Source: Paguma larvata
Taxonomy: Eukaryota > Chordata > Mammalia > Carnivora > Viverridae
Length of the DNA stretch: 64,000 nucleotides
NCBI GenBank assembly: GCA_030068075.1
Contig: CM057837.1
Location: 22,165,691-22,229,690 of the forward strand
Direction: 5' to 3'
Positions 21,879 to 34,960 of this stretch are shown here, piece after piece. The translations under genes were made by a program, and so were the position numbers. Below the pieces are notes generated by a model, which was not told the origin of the DNA, ran no database searches, and saw nothing but the letters and a program-made list of their open reading frames with translations. Position 1 is the first letter of the stretch, and the number at the start of each line of letters is the position of its first letter.

Positions 21879-24260
21879 AACATTTTATGAAATCTAGATA
21901 CGGATCAGGTACTTCCGATGAAAATTTAGCATCCAAATTGAGAGGGGCTAGAAGTGTAAACTACACAGTGGAATTTGAAGACTCAGTGTGAAAAAAATAA
22001 TGCAAATGATTGTATTCTTTACTTTGGTGCTTGAATACCCGCTGAAATGGTAATGTTTTGGAAACGATCAGGTTGACTAAAATATGTGAGGAAGAACTTA
22101 ATCCGGGACAGTTAAACTTGGGCGTGTGGCCCACGCTCTCTTGCTGTGGGACGTGCTGTTGTGAGGCTTCTCCCTTCCCTGCTGGGGGCCGAGCCGGTTG
22201 CCGGGTCGCTGGACTGGAGGAGGCGAGAGCTGCCTGCTGTCCCCTCTTTGTTTTGCTCTCCTGGAAGCGGGGCTTGGGGCCGATGACACACCTGGCTCTG
22301 CGTGTGGCCTCAAGGGTGCCCAGGTCAAGGAGGTCTCAGCGACTGCCTGCTGCCCTGGCCTTCCTGCGGCTTCTCTCCGGGGCTGCCTTGGAAATGCTCC
22401 ACCCCAGGAGGACAGGACCAGTCAGCACCCTCGGGAGAGAACCCTGCAAACGCTGAGCTGCAGAGATGCGTCCCAGGAAGCGAAACGGAGTTCATTTCTG
22501 CCCGGTCTTGGCCCCTCTGCTTCCGGAGTCCCCTGGAGGAGTCCCGTGCAGGTGTGGGGGGCTGTGACTCTCCGCCAGCGTGGCAGCAGATGCCGTGGTC
22601 AGCGGCTCGTTCTCAACCCCTGCACCTAGCCCATCAGACTCTTTCCCTCCCTTTCGGGCTTCTGGATGCCTCTCCCAACCGCCCGCGAGCCCGCCGCACA
22701 GGCCTTGTTGAGCTCGTCGCCGTGCCCGTGGCTTGACAATCGGGCCCGGCACACAGCAGGGAGTTTCGTGAAGTTTGTTGAATGCGTTCATTTGGAGCGC
22801 GCTGTCTGAAGATCCAATAGGACCCTTAGAGGTGGAGGATTGGCCTCTCTGAAGTTATGCCCCAGGGGGTGGGCCTGGGGCCCCCAACCCGGGAATGGTG
22901 AGGACCTCAGACCCATGTTGTGCTTTACCCTAAAACTCCAAGCATGCGGTTTTGGTTTTTTTTCCCTTCTAAAAGCTGTCTCTCAGACAGCACCGTCACC
23001 GTTACACGTTGACAAGAGAAGGCTTCCCACCTGTGCAGAGTTTTCTTTGTCCCCTTGACCTTCATCTCCCATTGGCTCCCGGCAGCACCCGGGGCCACGC
23101 CTGCATTCTCTCGTCACCCCAGGAAGCAGATGGGGTCACGTGTCCACAGTAAGAACAGTCCCGTCTCAGTGGGAACTTAGATTCGGGGGAACTTCCATCT
23201 TCGGGTGACTTCTTCACTCTTATTATATTTCATGTAACCTAAGACCTCAAAGTCCCGGTCGGTTAGGCCAGGGGAAACCGGAAGTGTCAAAGTCAAGGCA
23301 GGGAGAGAGAAATCTGTTTCTCTGATGCTTGGAGTCTGGTTCAGCGGGGACAACTGGCTGGCTGGGGCGGGGGGAGAGGCTCAGGCTGGCCTCTGTCTCA
23401 GGTGACCCTCATCGGGAGCTCATGCAGGACATGGGTCCTGGCTCATCGGTCCCCTGCTCGGCTGCCTAAAGTCAGGGACTCCGATTTCTACCCCTGAAAC
23501 CATAAACTGTGTTAATACCCTGCCTTCTTCAGCTGTCCCAAGGCCATAGGTCCTGTCCACTGCTTGTTTGTTTCTCCTCCTGTACTGGCTGACCTTGATG
23601 GTGACATCACAGCATGGGGTTGGGGTACCAGGTGACTCGCCAGGGACCCCGGGCTTCCTGGCAGGAGCCCCCCGGAGGACCAGACCCAGTGACTCGTGCT
23701 GTGTGACACCGTGCATGCCGCCTCCGGCCATTGTCACGCATTCCAGCCAGCAGACGGGATCCGAAAACAGCAGGGATGAACTTGAACCTCCCTAGACTCT
23801 TGTGTCCTGGCTGTATTTATGGTCGGTGTGGCACCGATTTGTACAAGAGCCAGGCTTGGAGAATTCAGGGGACCCCAGTTCTTCCTACATTTGGGAGTTT
23901 TCAGGGAAGCGGGAAATCACATGGGGTGTTGGTTTGCGGGCGCTCGTACCTTTGCCTGGTGGAGCACAGACCCGGGAGGAAGGGCCTCGGGCTCAATCGG
24001 GAGCCCGCCCGCCTCTGAGAGGTGGAGTCCCCTCCCCGCTGGTCATGGCTCACTCTAGTCTGACTGCAGCTTCGCCCGGGGAGGAACCTGCTCATACCTG
24101 TTTGGATACTTTCTTCCTGGCTTGGATTATCTCCTTCCTGTACCTTCTTTGTGAGCTGGAGGCCCAAAGTCAGACCTGGCATTGTAAGATAAAAGCGATC
24201 CTGCTTTAGTCATTTGAATTTGTGTCTCTTATTAAAATGGAACCCTATGTAGTTATTCTC
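21879..24260. other. Intron 1 unique sequence
   Basis: No gene is supported. An ancient L2 or MIR end is likely at 22735-22795 (GGCACACAGCAGGGAGTTTC, then GTTGAATGCGTTCA). The rest has no recognisable repeat or motif. Confidence 0.45.
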
Positions 24261-24277
24261 AAGGTCTTCTTTTTAAA

Positions 24278-24497
24278 TATTTTTTAGTGTTTCTTTATTT
24301 TTGAGAGGGAGACCGAGACAGAACACGAGCAGGGAAGAGGCAGAGAGAGAGGGAGATACAGAATCTGAAACAGGCTCCAGGCTCTGAGCTGTCAGCACAG
24401 AGCCCAACACGGGGCTCGGCTTGAACTCCTGAACCATGAGATCGTGACCTGAGCCGAAGTCAGACACTTAACTGACTGAGCCACCCAGGCACCCTGC
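24278..24497 (-). mobile_element. Felid SINE (SINEC), antisense
   Basis: GA-rich body, GAGCTGTCAGCACAGAGCCC and a terminal GAGCCACCCAGGCACCC. Duplications at 24261-24277 and 24498-24514 agree at 15 of 17 bases. Confidence 0.93.
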
Positions 24498-24829
24498 AAG
24501 ATCTTATTTTTAAAATAACTGTTTCCTCTTTCAGTTTTTCTTTTCTTTGTATTTAAGAGTATGGATATCAAGGCATTGATATGAAAGCAGAATTTTTTTT
24601 TTTATAAGAGCATAGCGATTCTTGTTACACTGCCTCGGAAGACATTAAAATGCATGTGTTTTGATCTTCTTTTTCTGGATTAGAATATGAAGGATCAGTT
24701 GTGGCGACAGGCAGCAGAGCGACGTTAATTCATTTCTGACGCATCTCAGCCAGCCGGCCTTCTAGAAGAGGCCAGGATGAAACGCGGAGCTGAGGGGGAC
24801 AGGCCAGACCTGAGACACACCCGACGTGT

Positions 24830-25215
24830 CAGCGAAACGCAAACCCGAAGAGCAGGGGTGATAACAGGAACGCTAGCGAGGAGGAGGAGAAGCGCAGGCG
24901 GCAGAGGGGCCGACTAGTCGAGCGCTTGGGGGGGGCGCCGGGCTCCCTGCTCGGCGCTGCCCGCGGGTCGTCTCGGGCGTCTCTGCAGTTGGCTTAGACG
25001 AGGCACTGTCCTCACCGTCCCCCGTTTTCAGATGGGGAACGGAGGCAGGCGTGGGACCAGGCTTCGCAGCCGGCCCGGGAACCCCAGCGGCCGATGGCCC
25101 GCGTGCTCGTAGCCGCCACCCTGCTCCCCAGAGACTGGCCCGTGGAGCCGCGCCCAAGTGGGGCCTCGTCTTCGGCGCTCCCGCGGCCCCAGCGATGGGG
25201 AGGGCCGGAGGCGGC
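24830..25215. promoter_or_regulatory. Intragenic CpG island candidate
   Basis: By my count about 40 CpG lie in the 360 bases 24841-25200, well above the intron around them, and GC is high. An old MIR lies inside. It might be an alternative promoter, an enhancer or simply high-GC DNA that has kept its CpGs. Confidence 0.5.
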
Positions 25216-28200
25216 TGGTCCTGGGAGGAGCTGTGTGTTCTTGTTTTTTTTTCTTGCTTCTGTCATGTCACGAATTGAGGCAAAGGTTCTGGGAATTTCG
25301 ACACGCAGTAGCTGGATAATTGCCTCGCAACACCGTTTTCATTCTACGCCGTTTTCATTCTACGTGTTTAGACACAACTTTCAGTGAGGTTTGAAAACCC
25401 AGCTGGACCTGGGGAAACGATGTTAACAGACTTCCAACTTTGTTCCCCCCGCCCCCACCAAGTCATGAAGGCCCGGGCTTCCGGTTAAGAGTGTCCTTGC
25501 CCAACACGTAACAGTCACCAAGGGCCACGTTGGGCAGACTTGAAAGCCAGCTTAGGTTTGGGGTGGATCGACTGACCTTTCACTCTCAGCTGTTGGGTTC
25601 TGTTCTGGTGGCTTCCACGGCCGACCGGACGGGCAGGTGTTCGGAGGGCAGGACGGACGTTTGGCTTTCATCCGCCTCCCTCTTCAAGGCCCAGCCCTGG
25701 TGACTGAGCGGTTCGGTCCGGTCCCAGCAGGTGCAGGAGGTGCCGTGTGAACGGAAATCACCGGCCCGAAAATACCCTAGGAGATAAGTATCTAAGAGCT
25801 TCACGCTACCTTTGAACAATGTTCCTAATTTCTTCTTTGGAATCCCCGAAGAGAATTTTAAAGAGGCTCGAAGAATAGTGCTTGCAGGAGGCCTGGCACG
25901 GGACCGGATCCTGCAGCGTAAGCGCAGAACGTGGCGTCTGGGGTGCCGTCGTCACGTCGCCCGGGCTTGGGGCCCGCGTGCCCGGCGATGCTCCGAGAAG
26001 GCCAGCCAGTTGCTCTGGGACACGCACACGGCTCCTCTGTTCCAGCCGCAAAGCTCCTTTTGGCAGGGGGTTGGGGGGGGGGCGGGGAGGATCAGACCCA
26101 GGTAGGGGTGGGGGCGAGCGGGGCAAAAGCAGGAAGCTAAAGGACGTGCTCATGCAAGTTCTGTGGCCAAAAGGCCGTGCAAGGTCTCCCAAGGAACTGC
26201 CTCCGTGCTGGGAGGGAGGCGACCAGCACGAGGGAAGGGCGCCACCCCGTCCAAGTCGAAATGTCTCCGTCTCTTTTCCAGATTGTTAAGTCCATGCTTC
26301 TGGCTGGCCCTCGCATCTTGGGGGTTTGTTTCTAACCATTCACTTTTGCTTAAGGGTTTACAACTGCAAGAAGGGTGTGAAAACCTTAGAAAAACTGAGT
26401 CACCAAAGACAGTCCAGCCAGCCAGGTCGTAACTGTCATCAGAAGGTGAAAGTCACCCCGGTGTAGGACCATTTAGAAAAAAGATCAGCCCCCGTTGCTG
26501 TGTGAAAGCGTCGCCTCATCTCTTCCAGGGAGGTGGGGGAGGCCTGGGAGCAGACGCAGAAGCAGGCAGCCCTGAGTTCGAGCCCCAGCCCGGCCCGTGT
26601 GCCCTGCGGGGGCCGAGAGGCGTCTGTTTCTCCCCACGCCCGCCCCTCTGCTGTCCACACTCCCAACCCTGCCCGCTGCAGCCCTGCACGATGCCCCGAA
26701 TAAGCGTTTAACCCGAATCTGTTTCGCCCACCCATACCCCCCAGTAAGTCCCTCAAATTAATTAAAAGGAGAAGCGCACTTAATTACATAGGGAATTGGT
26801 ATTTTGTCTCTTCTGAAGTCGAGAAGAAGGAAAGGCCCTGAGAGGGCCACAGAAGGAAAAGGGAAAGAAAGAGAGAAGAGCAAAGAAAGGGAATTTGGGT
26901 TTTTAGTCCGCTCTCCATACTTGACGGTTTTGAAACATTTCCAAACCCTTTACAGGAAGGGAATGAAAATGATCCGAAGGGCGGAGGGTTTGGGGTTTTT
27001 TTCCTTTTCTTTCTTTCTTTTGTTCTGAACTCAGGCCTGGGATGTGTGGCCTGTGCTGAGAAACGGTGCCGTCCGAGTGCGTTCAGAAATTTGTGCGAAA
27101 GGGTTAGAAGAACTGAAGACGGGTAAAAACAGAACGGAAAAAACAAACTTTCTGGCCACAGATAAGAATCATGTAATTTGCTAAGACGTATCATTCTGTG
27201 TTTTCTTAAGTAGAAAGCTCATGGACAAACAAAGGCAAGGGGCGTGCTTGACATTGGCCGGAACGAGGTACGATCGCGGGCCCCAGCGGCCCTGGCTTGT
27301 GCTCCTGCAGAACCGGGGCGGTGGGGGCGGCTCGCGGAGGTGTCGGGGACCTGAGGCCGCTGAGGCCCCGGGCCAGCCCAGCGTCCTGGGGTGGAAGCCA
27401 GCGACGGCTGCAGGCCCAAGAGACACCAGGAAGTGGGTTTTCAGTGACATAAGGGACTAATCCTAGAGAGACAGACTTGCACAATGGCAGACTTTTCAAT
27501 TCTATTTTAAATACCAACCCCCCCCCGCGTTTATTTGGAGTTCTCTATATGCGGTGTACTATGTTTTTACATATGTCGCCTGCTCCCCACCCCCCGCCTT
27601 CCTCTCTAATGTTCTTCCTTGAGGAAATAGTTGTACAAGTGAGCAGAATAGACACTCTTGCTGCCAGGGGGCTCGGTACAGTGGTCAAGGCAGGTCCAAG
27701 AAGGGCACAGAGATGAGAAATGGAAGGGGGTGGGCGACTGTGGGTGGGCCCTGACTTGGCCTGGGTGCGGGGGTGGGGGGGCCCTGGCTGGCATCTGAGA
27801 GGTGACTGGAGTCCGTGGGTCAAGGTCACGGGTCACTGGCGTTGGGAAAGATGGTAGATGGCAGCGGGAATGGATGGTCGAGGGGACACCCGGGGCCTCT
27901 GTTTCTCCCTGCATCTTCCTCTAGTCCTGGGGGGAGTGGCTGAGGTCCCTGTGTACCACCCAGCGGCTCAGGGCTCGGAGGCGAGGCGGCCTGCCCAGCG
28001 CCACACGGCCGATGTGGTGGTTTCAGGGTCTGGCGGCGTCCCCTCGTTCCTGCTCTGCTCACACGCCTTCCCGTGGGGTTCTGAGTCTCGTGCTCATCTT
28101 TTGGTTCCACGGCCTCTGCCGGGCCTTCGGAGGGGCGGGGACGGCAGCCCGCAGGCACTCACTCGGGTTGTGCAGAGAGAGATCTTACTGACGGCCAGCC

Positions 28201-28576
28201 GACCTCGTGGGGTCTGAACAACTGCGTGCTTCAGACAAATATTTATTTTGCTGAAACAGAGACCAGAGAAGTGCCTTGATAAGAAGTCGGCTACATGGAT
28301 TTTTGTTAAGTCAATTTCTTTTTTTTTTTAAGTTGAGAGTTTTTTTTAGCTCAAGAGAAAGTCTGCTCTCTGCAAACAAGTCCTGACCTTCCTAATGAGG
28401 CCCGAATGCTTTCCAGAACTTTCATGAAAAAGATTCCACTCTTCTGTGGTTCATGTGAAGAGGTTGCTTTGTTTACTTGTTTACACAGCACTGAGGGCCC
28501 AGAACAGCCCTTGTAGCTCAGCCATCTGAAGTCATCCACGGTACGGCCTCCTCCTGTTCCCCCCGCCCCCGCGCCA

Positions 28577-28602
28577 CCCCCCCCCCCCCCCCCCCCCCCC
28601 CC
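28577..28602. repeat. 26-base C homopolymer
   Basis: A run of C preceded by CCCCGCCCCCGCGCCA. The exact length is unreliable in most sequencing methods. Confidence 0.85.
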
Positions 28603-28855
28603 GCCCCAGCTCTACTTATTTGCGAAAAGGAGGCTTTCTCTCCTGGGTTCCCGGCAGCCCGTTTGGGCAAGATGGGCATAGCTGTGTCAGCGTGAGAGAA
28701 GCGGCGATGTTCTCAGAGAACGTGCCCTTTGATCTAATACTTGACCGAATGTTCTCCTCTCCAGCTTCAAGTATCGACACTTGGCGAGCTCTTTTCATTT
28801 GTTTGTTTTGTTTTAAAAATTATGTGCCACCAAACACTTTGAAAAAGTCTCCCCT

Positions 28856-29073
28856 GGGGCGCCTGGGTGGCTCAGTCAGTTAGGCGGCCAACTTCGGCTC
28901 AGGTCATGATCTCACAGTCTGTGAGTTCGAGCCCCGCGTCGGGCTCTGTGCTGCCCGCTCAGAGCCTGGAGCCTGGTTCGGATTCTGTGTCTCCCTCTCT
29001 CTCTGCCCTTCCCCTGCTCATGCTCTGTCTCTCTGTCTCTCAAGGAAAAATAAATGCTAAAAAAAAAAAAAAA
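28856..29073 (+). mobile_element. Felid SINE (SINEC), full length
   Basis: GGGGCGCCTGGGTGGCTCAG head, GAGTTCGAGCCCCGCGTCGG B-box region, CT body and A-rich tail. The flanks TTGAAAAAGTCTCCCCT (28839-28855) and its copy with two extra A (29074-29092) are the target duplication. One of the best-kept copies here. Confidence 0.95.
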
Positions 29074-29092
29074 TTGAAAAAAAGTCTCCCCT

Positions 29093-32000
29093 TAATGGGG
29101 AAGAGAATTCCTTTTCCATAGCCTGGGCATATCCGCGTTCGGCGTCTGGGGTAACACTCGGCTATAAATAATCCTCGCTTGGCCTATTTATCTTACAGAG
29201 TTGTGGCTGCGGATGCCGGAGTTGAGCGAGGTGATCAGAAACCGGGGCTGTTTTCTAAAGTCCAAGGGAGGGTGCGAAAGCGCCGTTTCGTAACTCAGCT
29301 TCTTCCGGGGGCCTCTCCTTCCATCCGGGAGGCGGCGCTGGCTCCGGGGGTTCTGGTGGCCCTGGCGTCTTCATCACCGTGTCACTGCGGGGAGGGAAAG
29401 GGGGAGGGGTGCTCCTCCGCAGGCCTATTTCGGTCCTTCCAGACATCGCCCATATGAAGCCTTTGCAACTTCCCGCCTTCCCGCCTCGCAGCCAGACTCG
29501 GCTGGGTCTTTGTGCGCCAGGCCCGCAGCACCCCCCCTGCTGAGCTGAGATCCTCTCGGCAGCGGTGGGAGGGAGAGAAGGAGGAGAGCTGAGGACCGTG
29601 GTTTGGCGGCTGCGCGTCGAGCCCCGGTGTCAGCAGCCGCCACAAGAGCGTCTCGCGTGGATTATCCCCCTTCGACACCTACAGCAATGACGTGCTGTCG
29701 TTGTCTCCATTCTACAGACCAGCAGACTGAGGCCCAGCAGGGTGAAGCAGTCGGGTGCCCAAAGGCACGCGGTGGCCAGGCGGGCATGTGCGTATGTCTG
29801 CAGACTTCGCGGGGTGGGTTTTCGTCTTGTTTGTCCGTCACCACGCGTCTCTTCCCACGAGGGCGACGCGCTCACCGCCACGCGTGTGTACCCGCGTGAC
29901 ACTTGCTCGTGCGTTGTCATCGTCAAAGCCACGTCTGGCATCAGTAAATAGCCCGAGACCTCGTCCTCCAGGGCCTCTCTGTCCCTCGCGCTCGGCGCTC
30001 TTGGGACAGTGCAGGTTCATAAGCGAGGGCGCCCACTCCGGGGTTTCCACGGCAGCGGCGGAGAGGGCAGGGCCCACTCCCAGGCACGTCATTCTTAACG
30101 AAACGGGAATTGGATTTTTTTTTTTAATGATAATTGAGCATTCTGGTGCATCCTATGGGAAGATGCTCTTAATGCAAAGACAACTCGAGAAATAAAGGGA
30201 TAACGTGAGGTTTCCATGTAACTTCCGGTTTGTACTTTGCACAAAGCCCTTTAGCGCCACCAGACCCTGCCTCGAGGGGTCCTGCGGCCTCACTGCCATC
30301 GCCCTGTGCCACCTGAGATGGGGAGGGGGACAAGAGTGCACTCATTTCCCACAGAAGGGGAAACCGAGGCTCAGAGATGGGAACCCCTGTCCTGGGGGCC
30401 TTAGCCTGGTCCGTTTTTCATTTGCCACGCCGTTTTACTCCGTATTTGATTATCATTAGTTCATCTTTATTGTCTTCGTGGTTTGAGAAAGAACGCTTGC
30501 TCTGCGTAAGTAAAACCGGAAGTCAGACGGAGACGTGTAAGTGGAGAGCAAATCCCTCCCCCTCCGCCCCCCACTCCAGCTAGCGCGCTCCGATGTGCTC
30601 GAGCTGGTCTCCGTCCTCCCTGCACTGACGGGGTTTGGGCTTGGGTGGCATTTAAATCCAGCTCCTTGTCTTACTTGCTGTTCGATTTAGGACCAGAGAC
30701 TTCACTCCACCTGCAAGATGGAGGAATTACAAGTACCTTCAGCTTTGCCTCATTGTCGAGGTAGCTGGGAGGCGGCCCAGCCCCTGCCACGAGAGCGGGG
30801 GCTCTGTGCCTGTTGGCTCCCCCTTCCCCCTGCCCCCCTGCCCTGTGTCACCGCTTCTCAAACTCCCCTCCGGGGCACCCTGCAGGTCAAAGACAGTTCC
30901 CATGGGGGTGTCCCCAGCTGGTCCCCAGCAGAGTGCAGGCTGCAGCTCTGAGCAGATTTTGTATCACTTAGTGATAGAGCTGAGCTTAACTTTGCTGAAA
31001 ACCAATGCTTCTCATGTTTGAAACGTTGAAATCATTTGAACCTGGAAGCCTCAGATTGTCTGGTAGCTTCCTGCAGCCCCCGGCACACCTCCCCCACACC
31101 CTCGCGGGGCTGGCGCACCTGCCCGTCCACCTGGGGTCTATGCCCCCAAGCCGGGCTTGGTGCTGGAGTCGTCCTTGCCTCTTGCCACAGCTAGTAAGGG
31201 CCAGGGCCAGGCCTGGAGGCAGACAGTGAATGTTCACTGACCGCAGACAATGCCCTGGAGAAATCCCGGTTTCACCTCGTTCTAAACTCCCCCCCCACCC
31301 CGCCCCAGGACATTGTTATTCAGTCAGATTGTTCACGCTTTCCATCAAAACGAAATAAATTCCAAAGAAGCATTTTCCGGAGGTTCTTCTTATTCAAGGG
31401 TTAACCAGATTCTTATTTTGCTTATCTTTGGAAATAAAACAATGTTTAAAACTATTCAGATCAGCAAAGCCATCTGGTGGGGAGCGCCAGCTGCTCCCCA
31501 TTCAATTGTGCCGCCTTTAATTTATTCATTGAAGGGTGCCTTTGTACATCTGCAAAATCATTATTCGCAGTCGGGTTTGAACATGTGAGCTGCGTGTCTA
31601 TGCAAGACCTCTCTTCTTCGCCGAGCTGAAGGACATCTGGGGTGGGCTTCGGCGACCCTCTGCTCTTCCCGAGTTCCCGTCCAAGCAGGCAGGAGGGTTC
31701 TGGGGACTGGACAGGGGGCAGAGCTGCCCTGAGATGCCGTCTCTTTGCCTCGCGCTCGGAGCTGCGGCTGCTTTTTACTCCTTTTCTTATTTGTGTTAAG
31801 GGAACGTTGTTGACAGAGGCAAACCAGGCTGTGCCTCTCATCCTGTGGTTCTCCTTGTCCGACAATGTGTCCCTTTGAACTGGTAGTTGAGGTTTGTTGT
31901 TGCAGGTGTCGGAACCCTTGAAAGCGTGCGAAAAGAGCACTAACAGAACATATCACCTGAATGGGTTCCTGGGGTCACCGGAGCGTGTGAGGCGTCTGCC

Positions 32001-33660
32001 TATGGAAGAAGATGACGAGGGTCTGAGTGGTGCCGGGTTTGCCTCCAGTCACGCGGCTGGTGCGGGGGCGGGGCAGGCGCTCCCCCCACGCGCGCCGATC
32101 CCGGGGTCTGTTCTCTCTACTCCAAGTCACATGGCAGAGGAGGGGTATAGCCTCAAAGTCTCAGGGCCACAGCGTCCCCATCTGCAAAGCGGAAATGCTA
32201 ATTGCCCTTTCCATAGGAGACCCAGCCTGGTGTCGGGGCGCGAGGAAGCCCCGAATACATTTTAGCTCATTCATGTCACTTTTATCATTGTTGTCACTAA
32301 GTGGCCAGAGCCCAGTTCTGGATGTCGGCTGGGAGTTTGCTCCTTCGCTCGTTACTTTGAAAACAAAACTATTGAGCGGGTGCCCACCCGGTGCCAGGGG
32401 CATGAGGTACTGCAGCTTCAGGGGGAAGTCCCATGCCTGCAGTGATTGGAGTTCGGGGCCGAGCAGCCCCGACTCTTTCTCATAGAGCTTCCGGGGAGAA
32501 TCCGCCGACTCCGGCCTTGGCCGCACCTGCTTGCCTGGAGCGCCGAGCGATGGTTGTCCTCGCTGCCCCTGGAGCCCCGATTTCTGCGGAGGTTTCTCCC
32601 AGGGCTGTCGTCTTACACGACGGTGCCGTGCGGGAGAGCGGTCACGGGCTCTGCAGCCCAACAGGCCTGCGGTCACATTTTGGTCCTGCCGCCGGCGAGC
32701 CGTGGTGGGGGGAGGGGGGCTGTGTCTTCACCTGCTGTGCCTCGGTCTCCCGCGTGTAGTGCTGACCTCGGGAGGTTGCCATCAAGAAGCAACCCAGTCT
32801 GCACAAAGGGTGATACTTAACTTTTAATGTCTTAGACCGAACATTGCTTCCTTGAAATGCTGTAGCTTACACGGTCCGCGTTGTTCTCTTGCCAAGGGCG
32901 GGGGGTGGGGGGGGCAGGTTTCACAGCAAATCGCGAAAGCTTGTGTCCAGTCCGCTTTGCCTTCATAGAAAGCCACCGTCGGTAGATCTGTCAGCTCGAG
33001 TGGAAAATCGAGTACCCGAATCAAGTGCATCTTTGCATTACCCCAGGTGATGGCGAAATGAGCAATCAGAGGTAGTTACTTTTCCCCCCGGTTGGTTTCC
33101 GAAAGAGAAAATCGTCGGCCTGGTCGCAAAGCGTCTCGTGCACGTTGAAATCCCCGCGTGACAGTGCAGCACGAGCATGCTGAGGTCTCTCGCCCGCCCT
33201 TCCCCTCTGCTGAGACGGTCCCATCCTTTGGCGCATGGCAGAGGGACGGGGGTGTCTGACAGTTTTGTGCGATTATCCGGCCGCGGCACGAGGGAGCTGG
33301 GACACGTTACCCTGGTGGAAAGCCACCCTCTCAGAGAGGATTACAAAGATCGCATTTGGTCTCCCACCGTCAACTCGCGGAGACCCCGTGGATCAATGTC
33401 TGTGTCGTGAGGATGCCCCGTGAATCAGCCAGGGCTGGTTCTTCCTGGGGTCGGCAGATTCCCGGGGTCGGTAGGCTTTGGGGCTGTCCTTGAAGTGGGA
33501 GATACAATTCGGAGTGTGACCATTTTTCTGGAACCTCTGGAGACTTTGTTCTGGACTTACATGGAATGTTCCAGAGGGCCTGGGCGGTGCATTTTCCACA
33601 TCTCTAGCTTCAGATGCAGTGGGTGCTTGACAAACATGTACTTGCGGGTGTGGGCTAAGG
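29093..33660. other. Intron 1 unique sequence
   Basis: No gene is recognised. MIR pieces lie at 29694-29790, about 30340-30385 and, antisense, about 32110-32215 and 32690-32800. A repeat-free AT-rich block with a CTCF-like core lies at 31310-31590. A scrap of an old LINE-type repeat is possible near 32370-32420. Confidence 0.45.
29694..29790 (+). repeat. MIR SINE fragment
   Basis: CCATTCTACAGACCAGCAGA, then CTGAGGCCCAGCAGGGTGAA, then GTGCCCAAAGGCACGCGGTG, is a diverged MIR core. Confidence 0.7.
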
Positions 33661-33874
33661 AGGGGCGCGTGGGGGGCTCAGTCGGTTAAGCGTCCGATTT
33701 TGGCTCTGGTTTGTGAGTTCGAGCCCCATGTCAGGATCTGTGCTGACAGCTCAGAGCCTGGAGCCTGCTTCGGGTTCTGTGTCTACCTCTCTCTCTGCCC
33801 CTCCCCTGCTCCCACTCTCTCTCTCTCTGTCTCTCTCTCCCTCAAAAATAAATAAACATTAAAAAAATTTATTT
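33661..33874 (+). mobile_element. Felid SINE (SINEC) with a small internal deletion
   Basis: Head with GGGGGGCTCAGTCGGTTAAG, then GTTTGTGAGTTCGAGCCCCA. The stretch normally reading TCATGATCTCACG is missing between them. CT body and CAAAAATAAATAAACATT tail are intact. A weak possible duplication, TGGGCTAAGG/TGGGATAAGG, flanks it. Confidence 0.92.
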
Positions 33875-34854
33875 TAAAGGGGCATGGGATAAGGAAAAAA
33901 GGCTTTTGTGTCTTTTGGGCTAATCGTCCAGTTTTTGTTTTTTTTTTTAACCTAGTATAAAGCAAGTATGCACCAGCTTTTCAGTGCTCACTGGAAGACC
34001 ACTGGCTTCTTAGCAGCCTTAGAAGACCTAACAGATGATGGCGGTGGGTTTGGGTTAGGGAGACATTCGCTTCAGGTCATTCCCCCAGGAGCGTTCGGGC
34101 TGAAAGAGGGAGCGCCAACTCCGGGTTTTGCATACACGGAAACAGGCCCAGGGAAGCAGTGACTTGCCCCGGGTTACCAGCCGGGTGAGTGACCAGGTCT
34201 GGATTGAGAACACACTGCGGGCACCGGCTCAGGGCCCCCACCTCCACCCGTGCGGTAGCTTGCCGCCTTGTCTGGAAGGTGCCACCTTTGTGGCTATGAG
34301 GTTTCAAAGCACAGCAAGGTAAGCCATCCCCTGAATCAGACACGGTCCAGGCTTTTCCCTTTGATGTCCGAGAACGAAAGAGGGGCGCGGGGCTGGGGCT
34401 TCCTCTGCCTCCCCCACCAGGTCAGCCCTTTGCATCTCTGCCGTCTCAGCTTCAGCGTCCTATTAGTGGGCCGGCCCCCACTTCTGTCTCCTGCCCCACA
34501 CTTGGCGCCAGGCCAGCCTCTGTGCACCTCGTCCCTATCCTGGTGCTGTCCCTGTCACCCGTCACACTTTGCAGCTGGAGGAGACACTCGTGCGTGATGA
34601 ATAGAGTCCAAATTGACAGTTTATGACTCGATGCCCCAGGCACCTGCCTAAGCTTCCTGCCTTACCCCCACCCCCAACACGTCCGCCTCCCACAGGGCCC
34701 CCTGTCCTGCCTGTATCTCTGCAAATCTGTTCTTTAGCAGGAGAGGGATTCCTGAAGGGATGGGGAGGGGCCGGGAGGAGCAGCTGGACTGTCTGGGGCC
34801 AGGCCAGGGTGATGGGCCAGAGGCTAGGGTGGGCTCCCCGCTGATGAGGTGTGG

Positions 34855-34960
34855 GAGGGGGACTGGGATCCGGACACTGGACCTCTGTCACGAGCCGGGC
34901 ATCCTTAGGGAAGCACACTGGGCCTCGGTTTCCTCATCCGTGCCCTGTGGGCCCGGATGA
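34855..34960 (-). repeat. MIR SINE fragment, antisense
   Basis: GGGCCTCGGTTTCCTCATCC, preceded by a degenerate acceptor stem region, matches the MIR complement. Confidence 0.65.

Larger units (their letters stand above)
24515..28838. other. Intron 1 unique sequence
   Basis: No gene is visible. It includes the CpG block at 24830-25215, a MIR remnant around 25000-25085 (CCCGTTTTCAGATGGGGAAC) and the C homopolymer at 28577-28602. Purine-rich and pyrimidine-rich patches lie around 26820-27020. Confidence 0.45.

Noticed and set aside
28856..28960. tRNA-like A and B boxes
   Set aside because: They belong to tRNA-Lys-derived SINEs. The sequence does not fold into a cloverleaf with an intact anticodon arm, so it is not a tRNA gene. 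The same applies to the other SINEs.
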